From an uncultured Shewanella sp. (GTDB lineage: Bacteria > Pseudomonadota > Gammaproteobacteria > Enterobacterales > Shewanellaceae): a DNA stretch of 64,000 nt. This document shows, piece by piece, positions 8,828 through 16,782 of the stretch; the first letter of the stretch is position 1; each line of letters starts with the position of its first letter. Made by a program: the position numbers and the translations under genes. The stretch is taken from NCBI GenBank assembly GCA_947503555.1, contig CANNEE010000007.1, positions 124,001-188,000 of the forward strand. The letters run 5' to 3'. The notes under the pieces are model-generated. The model ran no database searches, was not told where the DNA came from, and saw only the letters and a list, made by a program, of their open reading frames with translations.

Positions 8828-9376
8828 TTAGAACTGGTAGTGAACACCTAAAGCCAATTGAGATATGTCTGTATCAACTTCAAACCCGGTGCTTTCTAGC
8901 TCTAAATCAGCGTTAGACTTATCATAGCTTAGGCGAATATTTAACTTATCAGTTGCCGCATAGTTCAAACCTAAACCATAAGTAAAACCAACACCGGTAA
9001 AGTCACTTTCAACACCTAAAGTCTCAGTAACAACAGCCATTGAAGCAATACCTAGTTTAGCGAATACAGAAAATCTATCGTTAAAGTTATAACTAAACTT
9101 AGGTGTCAACGTATAATTAGCCGCAGAAATATCTACAGGCCCCTGATCTAGCCCACTTGCAACAGACAGGTGCGTTTCTAAACCAAACCAGTCGTTAAAA
9201 TTATAACCACCATATACGCCAACCCCCGTTGCACTTTCACTATTAACTTGATCATCAAGCTCAAAATTACCTAGGCTTCCCCCTAAATAAAAACCAGTAT
9301 GATCCACCTCAGCATTAGCGTTTGCAGATATGCCAAGAGCAAGCAGGGTTGCGATAGTTACTGCTATTTTTCTCAT
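8828..9376 (-). CDS. Outer-membrane beta-barrel protein, porin-like family
   Basis: The start at 9376 follows GGAG and yields a clear signal peptide (MRKIAVTIATLLALGISANANA). An upstream in-frame start would bury it. The mature part of about 160 residues alternates short beta strands (FYLGGSLGNFELDD, GVGVYGGYNF, KLNIRLSYDKSN) and ends in a terminal Phe (LGVHYQF), the usual BAM signal. The size fits an eight-stranded OmpA/OmpX-type barrel. No specific function can be assigned. It is a single gene between two terminators or gaps. Confidence 0.85.
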   Translation of the reverse strand: MRKIAVTIATLLALGISANANAEVDHTGFYLGGSLGNFELDDQVNSESATGVGVYGGYNFNDWFGLETHLSVASGLDQGPVDISAANYTLTPKFSYNFNDRFSVFAKLGIASMAVVTETLGVESDFTGVGFTYGLGLNYAATDKLNIRLSYDKSNADLELESTGFEVDTDISQLALGVHYQF

Positions 9377-9504
9377 TACAACTCCATTGTCATTAAATTC
9401 TCGAAGAGATGATACACAACAAAAAAGCAAATAACACTATGAAATAAAACGAAAATACATTACGACATTCTGTAAACAGCCACCTATTATCTCATCTTAT
9501 ATAT

Positions 9505-10386
9505 TTAAACTGGATCTTGATGAATAATCACTTCCATATGTTCAAACTCAGCTCTAATCCGAGTAGATGCCGCAACAGCAATATCATGTGCCTGCCTCAA
9601 GCTTAGATTGGCATCTAACTCCATATGCAGCTGTACGAACAGCGCCTTGCCAGCCTGCCTAGTTCGCACATCATGAACGCCTTTTACCTGCTCATCGGCT
9701 TGTGCCAGCTGAATGATCTTTAGTCGAATATCATTATCCAGCTCTCTATCCAACAATGACTGAATAGAACGGTAGCCTAAATCAAAGGACTGATAGCCAA
9801 TAAAGAAGGCAATCAAGATGGCAAATAGACCATCTGCCCACCACCAACCATAGTAAGCAAGCACAAGGGCCAGCAATACCGCGGCATTGAGTAACAAGTC
9901 TGTTTTATAATGCAGAGCATCGGCTTCTACAACGCTGCTTTGGGTCAAGGACAAGGCTTTTTTCTGCAACTGAACCAGAGCAAAGGTCAACACAATAGCC
10001 ACAATAGAGACGATTACGCCAGAAAGAGCATGCTCCACAGGCTGAGGATTCAATAATCTATCGCCACCATGAAATAACAGTAGAAAAGCGGTACCAAATA
10101 TGAATGCAGCCTGAGCAAGGGATGCCAGTGGCTCAGCTTTACCATGACCATATCTATGTTCATGATCGGCAGGCATGATGGCATAACGAATAGCAATAAA
10201 GTTTACGATCGACGCTAAAGAGTCGGCGACTGAATCAGTCAGCGAAGCCAGCATACTAGCAGAGCCTGAATAAAACCAAGCGGCTAGTTTGATAAAAATA
10301 AGGGTCAAAGCTGTAGCCACAGACGCTCTACTGGCTAGTTTGACCCAAAAATCATATTGAGATGAGGAATGTCGGGAGTCGCTCAT
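9505..10386 (-). CDS. fieF: Cation diffusion facilitator FieF/YiiP (zinc/iron efflux)
   Basis: 293 residues with six predicted transmembrane helices and a cytoplasmic C-terminal domain. The transport site residues are in TDSVADS (DxxxD) and in HYKTD (HxxxD). The loop DHEHRYGHGKAE carries the second metal site. The C-terminal domain includes HDVRTRQAGKALFVQLHMELD with the dimer-interface metal ligands. YiiP homologues exchange Zn2+ or Fe2+ for protons across the inner membrane. It lies 76 bp downstream of the cpxP-like gene on the same strand, as fieF does in enterobacteria, so it may partly share the Cpx promoter. Confidence 0.95.
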   Translation of the reverse strand: MSDSRHSSSQYDFWVKLASRASVATALTLIFIKLAAWFYSGSASMLASLTDSVADSLASIVNFIAIRYAIMPADHEHRYGHGKAEPLASLAQAAFIFGTAFLLLFHGGDRLLNPQPVEHALSGVIVSIVAIVLTFALVQLQKKALSLTQSSVVEADALHYKTDLLLNAAVLLALVLAYYGWWWADGLFAILIAFFIGYQSFDLGYRSIQSLLDRELDNDIRLKIIQLAQADEQVKGVHDVRTRQAGKALFVQLHMELDANLSLRQAHDIAVAASTRIRAEFEHMEVIIHQDPV

Positions 10387-10462
10387 AGGGCACTATTAAC
10401 AATGCTAAAAACTAGTGCCCTAATTTTACACGAAATAATAACTAAAGGAGCTGAATTATTGT

Positions 10463-10948
10463 TTACCAGCCGCCTTTACCACCACGCTTACGCTCGGCAA
10501 ATTTTTCAAATTTCTCCTGCAACTTAGTTTGTTGCTCCGGCGTTAGCATATTGTAGATTGCATTTTGTAGCTTTAAGCGCTCAACCATAGCCTGTTGGCG
10601 TTTAACCTGCTTCTTAGCGATAATTTCTAACGCTTGGCTTTCATCAAAATTTGCTGCTGTGATCAAGGCTTTCATTTCTGCACGGTGAGCAGCTCTATCT
10701 TCGTCGCTTGGACGCTGCTCTTTACGTCCTTCTTTATGGGCTTTAATAAGCGCCTTAATATCTGTTTTTTGCTGGTCAGTTAAATCTAACCCTTTGAACA
10801 TTCTTTTGATCCCACCTTTGTGGCCAAACATTTCCATAGAATGGTAGCCATGATTATCATGCTTGTGCTGACCTGCATACACCATCGGCGCGGAAAGAGC
10901 TGATATGGCAGCCAGAGCTAATAGACCAGTTTTAAGTGAAGTTCTCAT
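10463..10948 (-). CDS. cpxP: Periplasmic CpxP/Spy-family adaptor or chaperone
   Basis: 161 residues with a signal peptide ending in MVYA and a mature helical domain. It carries two LTxxQ motifs, LTDQQKTDI and LTPEQQTKL, the hallmark of the CpxP/Spy/ZraP group. The N-terminal mature segment is rich in His (QHKHDNHGYHSMEMFGHKG), suggesting metal contact. CpxP inhibits CpxA and senses envelope stress. The gene diverges from cpxRA and has a consensus CpxR box about 80-90 bp upstream of its ATG. Confidence 0.9.
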   Translation of the reverse strand: MRTSLKTGLLALAAISALSAPMVYAGQHKHDNHGYHSMEMFGHKGGIKRMFKGLDLTDQQKTDIKALIKAHKEGRKEQRPSDEDRAAHRAEMKALITAANFDESQALEIIAKKQVKRQQAMVERLKLQNAIYNMLTPEQQTKLQEKFEKFAERKRGGKGGW

Positions 10949-11025
10949 AATGCAATTCCTTGTGTGACTAGTTAAGTTGACGATTTCAGTGTAGCGCCCT
11001 CTTTGTAAGTGAGCGTTTTATCAGC

Positions 11026-11040
11026 GTAAAGCTATGTAAA
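11026..11040. promoter_or_regulatory. CpxR box upstream of cpxP
   Basis: GTAAAGCTATGTAAA is an exact match to the GTAAA-N5-GTAAA consensus. On the cpxP side a TACACT -10-like hexamer (complement of 10988-10993) lies about 40 bp away with a poor -35, as expected for an activator-dependent promoter. Confidence 0.8.
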
Positions 11041-11084
11041 GCTTTGCCAATAAGCCTTTAGAAATGACCTCATTGGTGCCTATC

Positions 11085-11099
11085 TTTACTTAGACTTAC
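11085..11099. promoter_or_regulatory. Second CpxR box, opposite orientation, upstream of cpxRA
   Basis: The complement reads GTAAGTCTAAGTAAA, one base off consensus. It lies about 40 bp upstream of a TATACT -10-like element (11131-11136) for cpxR, a suitable place for positive autoregulation. Confidence 0.55.
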
Positions 11100-11169
11100 A
11101 TAGGTAAACAGGAATTGACTTCAATTAAGGTATACTGGCAAAACGAGTTTCAAGCCTGTAGGAAAGAAT

Positions 11170-11856
11170 ATGGCCCGTATATTATTAGTCGACGATGACT
11201 TAGACCTGTCTCAAATGTTAGGCCAGTTGCTAGAACTTGAAGGGTTCAATCTCACCTTAGCCCATGATGGACAACAAGGACTCACGCTCGCCACCGAGCA
11301 AGAGTTTGATCTGATCCTATTAGATGTCATGCTGCCCAAATTAAATGGCTTTGAAGTACTCAAGTCCTTACGCTCACAGAAACAAACGCCCGTATTAATG
11401 CTAACAGCCAAAGGTGATGAAATAGATAGAGTCATCGGCCTAGAGATAGGCGCCGATGATTATTTACCTAAGCCCTTTAATGACAGAGAGCTCATTGCAC
11501 GTATCAAGGCGATTTTGCGTAGAGCGCAAATTGTTAACCAGGAAACTCGTGATAACACCATAGAAACCTTTGGCGATCTCACCTTAGATGTCGCTCGCCA
11601 AGAGGCCCATTGTAAGGAGCAGCTACTCCTACTCACAGGTACAGAGTTTAGCTTGCTTTATCAATTAGCCAGCCAAACCGGCGAGCTAGTGTTAAAAGAC
11701 GATCTAAGCGAGAAAGTTTTGGGTAAACGCCTAATGCCCTTCGATCGCAGTTTAGATATGCATATCTCAAACCTGCGTAAGAAACTCCCAGAGAGAGATG
11801 ATGGCCGCCCAAGGGTCAAAACCATGCGAGGCAAAGGCTACATTTGGATAGCCTAG
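11170..11856 (+). CDS. cpxR: Response regulator CpxR
   Basis: 228 residues, OmpR family. The receiver has MARILLVDDDLDLSQ with Asp52 in LLLDVMLPKLNGFEV and the Lys in DYLPKPF. The winged-helix domain ends with DMHISNLRKKLPERDDGRPRVKTMRG..GYIW (abridged), the CpxR hallmark. It controls envelope-stress genes. cpxA follows within 12 bases, and cpxP diverges across a region with two CpxR boxes. Confidence 0.96.
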   Translation: MARILLVDDDLDLSQMLGQLLELEGFNLTLAHDGQQGLTLATEQEFDLILLDVMLPKLNGFEVLKSLRSQKQTPVLMLTAKGDEIDRVIGLEIGADDYLPKPFNDRELIARIKAILRRAQIVNQETRDNTIETFGDLTLDVARQEAHCKEQLLLLTGTEFSLLYQLASQTGELVLKDDLSEKVLGKRLMPFDRSLDMHISNLRKKLPERDDGRPRVKTMRGKGYIWIA

Positions 11857-11868
11857 GTGGAATACCCT

Positions 11869-13239
11869 ATGACTCAAGCCCCTAATAAGCTCTTCATCAA
11901 ACTCCTGCTTGGCTTTTGGCTATGCAGTTCGCTCATTATTGCCCTTATCGGTGTATTGCCGCTGCTGCAAGAGCGCCATGAGGTAAATGAACTCTCGCCC
12001 CACCTTTCACGCTTACTTACCAAAGTCAGCCAAAAAGTCACAGATAATCCCAAGTTACTTGAGTCCGATGCTTTTCATCGCTGGGCAAAACGTAAACATC
12101 ATAAAGGCCGTCCTATCCGCTTCTATTTAACCGATGATAGAGGTAACTTAATCAATGGCAGACATGGTTCTCGCTCCCTAAAGCGCTTAATTCTTAAAGC
12201 AGAAGAAGCAGAACATCCAATTAGCTATCAATTCAAAGACGAGCTGCTTTTCGGCCCTAAACTCTTTTCTGCCAATGGCCGTGATTACCGCCTCTATGGC
12301 CGTTTACCCGACTATCGCCCTAAGCCTTGGTTTTTGTTCTTTACCGAACATAAGCTGCTCACCTTAGGCCTAGCAATACTGCTTTCAGGTCTACTTTGCG
12401 GCTTGCTTGCTTGGCACCTTGGTCGCCCTCTACAATCCCTAAGAAACAGCGCCAATGCTCTTGCTGAAGGCGATCTCAGTGCAAGGGTCGACAATAAAAC
12501 CACTAAGCGCAACGACGAAATAGGTCAATTAGCCTCTTCATTTAACTCTATGGCCGCTTCCATTGAGGCTATGGTCAATAGCCAACAAAGACTCATGAGT
12601 GATATCTCCCATGAGTTAAGAACCCCTCTTACTCGCCAACAACTCGCCTTAGCACTATTACGTAAACAGGGTATAGAAACCGAAGAAACCAAGCGCATCA
12701 GCTATGAAGCAGAGCAACTAGATAAACTGATTGGTGAACTACTAGAACTGTCTCGAGTTCAGCTCAATGCACAAGACAAGAAACATCATTTGCAACTCGC
12801 CGAAACCCTAGGCCAGGTATTGGATGATGCTGAATTTGAAGCTCAGCAAAAACATAAACTGCTAGATATCGACATAGATGAAGCTATCATTCTGCCGCTT
12901 TATCCAAGGCCGCTTAATAGAGCGATTGAAAATCTACTCAGAAATGCGATTCGTTATGCCAAAGATAAAGTCAGCATCACCGCAATAGCCGAGAACAATC
13001 GAGTACAACTGATTATCACAGATGATGGGCCTGGCGTACCTGAGGAGGAGCTTGAAGCTATCTTCAAACCCTTTTATCGCCCTGAAGAAGCAAGGGACAG
13101 ACAAAGTGGTGGTTGGGGATTAGGACTGGCCATCACCCATGCGGCCATCAAGGCTCATAATGGCACGATTGTCGCCAACAATCGTCACCCTAACGGATTA
13201 AGGGTTAAGATAACCCTGCCAATAAAAAGCGATAGTTAG
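11869..13239 (+). CDS. cpxA: Sensor histidine kinase CpxA
   Basis: About 456 residues. The ATG at 11869 is preceded by GGTGGA. A GTG at 11857 is also in frame. It has two transmembrane helices (near residues 12-30 and 160-185) around a periplasmic sensor, a HAMP domain (RPLQSLRNSANALAEGDLSAR), a HisKA domain with SDISHELRTPLTRQQ and an ATPase domain with ITDDGPGVPEEE and GGWGLGLAIT. The kinase phosphorylates CpxR under envelope stress and is restrained by CpxP. All three components lie together here. Confidence 0.95.
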   Translation: MTQAPNKLFIKLLLGFWLCSSLIIALIGVLPLLQERHEVNELSPHLSRLLTKVSQKVTDNPKLLESDAFHRWAKRKHHKGRPIRFYLTDDRGNLINGRHGSRSLKRLILKAEEAEHPISYQFKDELLFGPKLFSANGRDYRLYGRLPDYRPKPWFLFFTEHKLLTLGLAILLSGLLCGLLAWHLGRPLQSLRNSANALAEGDLSARVDNKTTKRNDEIGQLASSFNSMAASIEAMVNSQQRLMSDISHELRTPLTRQQLALALLRKQGIETEETKRISYEAEQLDKLIGELLELSRVQLNAQDKKHHLQLAETLGQVLDDAEFEAQQKHKLLDIDIDEAIILPLYPRPLNRAIENLLRNAIRYAKDKVSITAIAENNRVQLIITDDGPGVPEEELEAIFKPFYRPEEARDRQSGGWGLGLAITHAAIKAHNGTIVANNRHPNGLRVKITLPIKSDS

Positions 13240-13252
13240 CTACTAATAAAAA

Positions 13253-13275
13253 GCCCCAAACACTGAGTTTGGGGC
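13253..13275. terminator. Terminator between cpxA and the TetR gene
   Basis: The 9-bp stem GCCCCAAAC / GTTTGGGGC has a 5-base loop. The A run just before it gives a U tract on the minus strand, so it is strongest for the convergent TetR gene. It may also stop cpxA transcripts. Confidence 0.75.
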
Positions 13276-13359
13276 CTATCTCTCTACTCGCTATTTAGAG
13301 CAAGCCATGACTTCGACAGCTGTCTCCATTAGAGAGATAACTCTACCTATAGATGAAAC

Positions 13360-14004
13360 CTAAGCCGCATATTGTTGCTGGCGCTCGGCTAACCAAACGG
13401 CAAACTCAGCTTGGCTAGGAATACGCTTATCAGAATGACCCATCAGTTGCATCAAGGCATAACAAAACTGGTGATACATCTGTAAATCATCGCTGGCTTT
13501 ATCGGCATCATCACAATTAATCATATTACCTCTGAGGTAATTCGCCACTAATTCAGCACGATCAAAGCCAAATACACTACCGACTTGCGCTATGGTTTCT
13601 CGGTTCCACTGACTGTATGCCTGAAAGTTTGCTTCAAAAGCCTGTCTATGTTCAGTTGATGCCTGTTGAATCAAAGCCTCGTTGGGCATGATTCTATCCA
13701 TCACAAAACGCTTGTGCTTAAGGGTATCCTTAAGACGAGTGCAGTGATGAAATAGAAAACGTTTGAGTGGATCCGCATAGTCCTTATCATCTTGATAGGC
13801 TTGCTCTAACCAGCGGCCATAATCATGGCTAGCAATCGCCACAATGAGATCGGCTTCGGTAATAAAATGATTATAGATGGTGCCCTTAGATATTTGGCTC
13901 GCCTCTACCAAATGTGACCGTCTTAAATCGAATACTTTGCTGCCCTGTAAGCACCTTTGTGCTGCATTAATTAGAAATGCTTCCCTTTGCTCCCAACTGC
14001 TCAT
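13360..14004 (-). CDS. TetR-family transcriptional regulator
   Basis: 214 residues. The N-terminal HTH spans about 8-55 with ASQISKGTIYNHFITEADLIVAI, a typical TetR recognition helix. The ligand domain has no clear match to a known subgroup. It diverges from the LysR gene at 14113 across about 108 bp, so the two may share control. Position next to the DMSP-related genes makes a role there possible, but nothing in the sequence proves it. Confidence 0.85.
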   Translation of the reverse strand: MSSWEQREAFLINAAQRCLQGSKVFDLRRSHLVEASQISKGTIYNHFITEADLIVAIASHDYGRWLEQAYQDDKDYADPLKRFLFHHCTRLKDTLKHKRFVMDRIMPNEALIQQASTEHRQAFEANFQAYSQWNRETIAQVGSVFGFDRAELVANYLRGNMINCDDADKASDDLQMYHQFCYALMQLMGHSDKRIPSQAEFAVWLAERQQQYAA

Positions 14005-14112
14005 AAGCCCCCACTTATTTCGCCCGTCATCTCACACTGCTACAGTAACAAGCTTTTAACGACTTCGATATTGAGTAATACTGATAGCATCATTAACAAC
14101 GTCAATATCCCT

Positions 14113-14976
14113 ATGCTCAAGCTAGAATTACTCGAAAGTTTTATTGCTGTTGCAGAGTGTGGAAACCTGTCTAAAGCTGCAGAAAGGATATGCAGAACTC
14201 AATCCGCTTTAAGCTTGCAAATCAAAAAGCTAGAAGACACGGTCGGTAAGCCTCTGCTACTGAGGGATAACAAAGGCGTCACCCTAACTGAATCGGGCGA
14301 AACCTTACTTAACTATGCCTACAAAATGGTGCAGCTTAATGATCAGGCCATGGGGGATCTCAAAGAGTCCCATAACAAACAAACCATACGCCTAGGTGTA
14401 CCAACAGACTATATTACTCGTTATCTAAAGAGCTGCTTATTGGAGTTTATTCGTGAATTCACCAATATCGAACTCAGTATAGATACAGACGTCAGCGGTA
14501 ACCTTTATAAAAGACTAAGCCAAGGTGAGTTTGATGCGGTAGTGGGTACTCACTGGCAGCCACCAGTTAATGGCGAATTACTCTTTGAACGTAAATTTCA
14601 CTGGGTTGCAGCAGTTAATGGTAACGCCCATCAGCGTAGCACAATTCCTATGGCGCTTTATCCAGAGAACTGCCCTATTCGCGCTCAAGTTTTTGCTAAT
14701 CATCAGATGTCGATGCGACCTATCAATGTCGTGCTCTCGACCCCTTCCCCTCAAGCACTTTGTTTGGCGGTAAAAAACGATCTTTGTATCGCTCCTGTGG
14801 CAGAATTTCGAATCGATGAGCAGATGCGCATTTTAGATCCTATTGAGCATGGTTTACCTGCACTTCCGACCTTTAACGAAGGGATTTATGTGAACCCTGA
14901 GTCTCAAAGTGAAGCTATGGTGCAGCTAATTAGCTTAATCAAGGCAAACGTAAAGAACTTAGCAGACCCTCAGTAG
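14113..14976 (+). CDS. LysR-type regulator, LrhA/HexA-like
   Basis: 287 residues from the ATG at 14113. A longer frame starting at 13987 lacks homology. The N-terminal winged HTH reads LELLESFIAVAECGNLSKAA then CRTQSALSLQIKKLEDTVGK, close to the LrhA subgroup. A periplasmic-binding-like effector domain follows (LGVPTDYITRYLK...). It diverges from the TetR gene and stands upstream of the porin and dddY genes, which read toward it. It is a candidate regulator of that locus by position only. Confidence 0.88.
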   Translation: MLKLELLESFIAVAECGNLSKAAERICRTQSALSLQIKKLEDTVGKPLLLRDNKGVTLTESGETLLNYAYKMVQLNDQAMGDLKESHNKQTIRLGVPTDYITRYLKSCLLEFIREFTNIELSIDTDVSGNLYKRLSQGEFDAVVGTHWQPPVNGELLFERKFHWVAAVNGNAHQRSTIPMALYPENCPIRAQVFANHQMSMRPINVVLSTPSPQALCLAVKNDLCIAPVAEFRIDEQMRILDPIEHGLPALPTFNEGIYVNPESQSEAMVQLISLIKANVKNLADPQ

Positions 14977-15033
14977 TGGTTAAGAAAGGCCAGATAATTG
15001 CAATTGTTTTTTACCCCTCAAACAAATAAAAAG

Positions 15034-15057
15034 GCCTTCAAATTTATTTTTGAAGGC
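15034..15057. terminator. Stem-loop with minus-strand U tract
   Basis: GCCTTCAAA pairs with TTTGAAGGC around a 6-base loop. The A-rich bases before it give a U run on the minus strand, so it would stop transcripts from the porin side. Confidence 0.65.
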
Positions 15058-15207
15058 TAGGGAAAAGTAGACAATTTAATTTGAATAACAAAGCGGAGGT
15101 CTGCTTGTTTCAAATCTCTCTGCTACCCACAAATAAATGGAAGTCAAAACAAAACGGGAGCCATACTGTTTTGTTCCATAAACCGGCTAAAACTACATGA
15201 TGAGTAT

Positions 15208-15245
15208 CTGGCTTAGATTGCTAAAAATGCAGAAATCTAAGCCAG
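15208..15245. terminator. 12-bp stem-loop just after the porin gene
   Basis: CTGGCTTAGATT pairs perfectly with AATCTAAGCCAG around a 14-base loop, 31 bp past the porin stop. There is no U tract, so it may protect the mRNA 3' end rather than terminate. Confidence 0.4.
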
Positions 15246-15276
15246 AGAAAGCGACAAAATCTAGTGATGTACCTAA

Positions 15277-16398
15277 CTAGAAATAGTAGCCAAAGTTAAT
15301 GTTAACTCGTGTATCCCAACCGCTATCAACTTGCTCTAAACCTATATGGTCATTGATACCCGCAGCGTACATGTTTTCACCAGCAATAAAGTCAATATAG
15401 GTATAAGTAGCGCCTGCTGAAATTGCCATACCAGTGACGTTCATCAAGCTATCATCTTGGCTTGAATCATCTGTATCTGGGGTCAATAAACCAAAGTCAT
15501 TGTAAACTGTGATGCTGCCCCAAGAGGTCGGGAAGCTCTTAGCTAGGTTTACTGAGTAGATCTGCGCTTTAGAAGCCACTTCGTATTGCCAGTTGTAAGC
15601 CGATACCGCAATCTTATTAGCATCAACGGGCTGATCAGCATCAAACTCATATTGCATAGCTTGTAACTGTAACTTCCAATCACCGAACTTAGCATCCATA
15701 TGCAGGGCTAGCGCATAGCGATCGCCGTTCTCACCAGTCTTGCTGTTATAAATCTGGCCCCATTCTAGAGAGCCACCAAGGGTTGCACTACCACCGTCAT
15801 AGTCCATTACATAAACTTGGCGGATATTGATCTGGTTAGTTTCTTCATTATTGTATTCTGTGCCATTAACGGTACCTGTATACAAGTCAGTAGAATAGCG
15901 GTCATTGTTTGACACTGACATTTCAGCGCCTTTAAAGAAACCTAGATCTGTTTTCCAGTTGCCACCTGTGTAGTGCAGGGTCGCACCCATATCGTAGTCA
16001 TCTTCAAAGCCAAGATAATAAGGTAGGCCAAACCAAAAACTATTTGAGATATAACCAGGGTTACCAAAAGGTACAGGTGCGACACCAAAGTGCCCCTCCC
16101 ACTGCTCGCTAAAATCATAGGATGCATAGGCATAACGCAGCATCTCATAACCTTCCATGAAGCGGTAATCCATAGCCAAACTAATACCGTTCACTTCGCC
16201 TTTGGCCTTAATACCAAACACATCAAACTTCAGATCGCCCATCTTATCTTTAGACGCTTCGCTGTACTCTTTGTACTGATAATTAGCTCGAACAAAGCCA
16301 CCAAGATCAATACCATCTTCAGCCAAAACCTGAGAGCTCATACCCGAAAGTGCAATACCTGCAGCTACTAACGTTACTGGAAATAATTTTTTCATCAT
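15277..16398 (-). CDS. Outer-membrane porin in the DMSP locus
   Basis: About 373 residues. The ATG at 16398 (or 16395) sits after AAGG and gives a signal peptide ending in SSQVLA. The mature protein is a beta barrel with strands such as FVRANYQYKEYSE, YAYASYDFSEQWEGHFG and a terminal FGYYF ending in Phe. General form resembles anion or solute-selective porins of 14-16 strands. It is downstream of dddY on the same strand, separated by a MITE-like element. The plausible role is passage of DMSP or related solutes into the periplasm, where DddY acts. This is inferred from position. Confidence 0.82.
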   Translation of the reverse strand: MMKKLFPVTLVAAGIALSGMSSQVLAEDGIDLGGFVRANYQYKEYSEASKDKMGDLKFDVFGIKAKGEVNGISLAMDYRFMEGYEMLRYAYASYDFSEQWEGHFGVAPVPFGNPGYISNSFWFGLPYYLGFEDDYDMGATLHYTGGNWKTDLGFFKGAEMSVSNNDRYSTDLYTGTVNGTEYNNEETNQINIRQVYVMDYDGGSATLGGSLEWGQIYNSKTGENGDRYALALHMDAKFGDWKLQLQAMQYEFDADQPVDANKIAVSAYNWQYEVASKAQIYSVNLAKSFPTSWGSITVYNDFGLLTPDTDDSSQDDSLMNVTGMAISAGATYTYIDFIAGENMYAAGINDHIGLEQVDSGWDTRVNINFGYYF

Positions 16399-16514
16399 CT
16401 TCACCTTGGCATACTCCCGCCGTCGATGGGATGCAACATCGACTAGGAGTTACCTTATTTATTATTAAAAATTCGGCGGCCCAATCCTGAACCGCCATCG
16501 AGTGATAGACTTAG

Positions 16515-16776
16515 GGGCTGTTGACCTTTCAAGGTTGTTTTTGCAGCAATTTTCAGCGCGCTTAAACAAGGCAGAGCTTGTGCTGTGTAGTGATTCTACA
16601 TAAATAAGCGATAACGCAGTAGAAGTGCGCTGTAAACGCTGCCCTTCGGGCGCTATCCAATGACATTTTCTCATTGTTGAACGAGCATTCACTTAGATTG
16701 CTAAGCTTCACCTCGTTCGCCGCCATAAAATGCCATTGACTTAGCGCAAAAACTAATCAGCAAAGATCAACAGCCC
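16515..16776. mobile_element. MITE-like element, copy B (262 bp), between dddY and porin
   Basis: The longest of the three copies. Ends are GGGCTGTTGACCTTT and AAAGATCAACAGCCC, with one mismatch. The flanks are TTAG (16511-16514) and CTAG (16777-16780), both fitting YTAR. It contains the internal section found in copy A plus about 70 extra bases. It has no transposase. It ends 6 bp from the dddY stop and lies 112 bp before the porin start, so it separates two genes likely to act together. Confidence 0.85.
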
Positions 16777-16782
16777 CTAGGG

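Larger units (their letters stand above)
14977..15276. other. Intergenic region between LysR and porin genes
   Basis: No gene is seen in these 300 bases. They contain two stem-loops, listed separately, lying between the convergent LysR and porin genes. Confidence 0.6.

Noticed and set aside
15120-15200. Possible small RNA in the LysR-porin gap
   Set aside because: Only terminator-like stems are seen. No promoter or conserved family could be recognised by eye.
16465-16692. Minus-strand open frame of 75 residues across MITE-like copy B
   Set aside because: It is a repeat-derived frame like that in copy A, not a gene.
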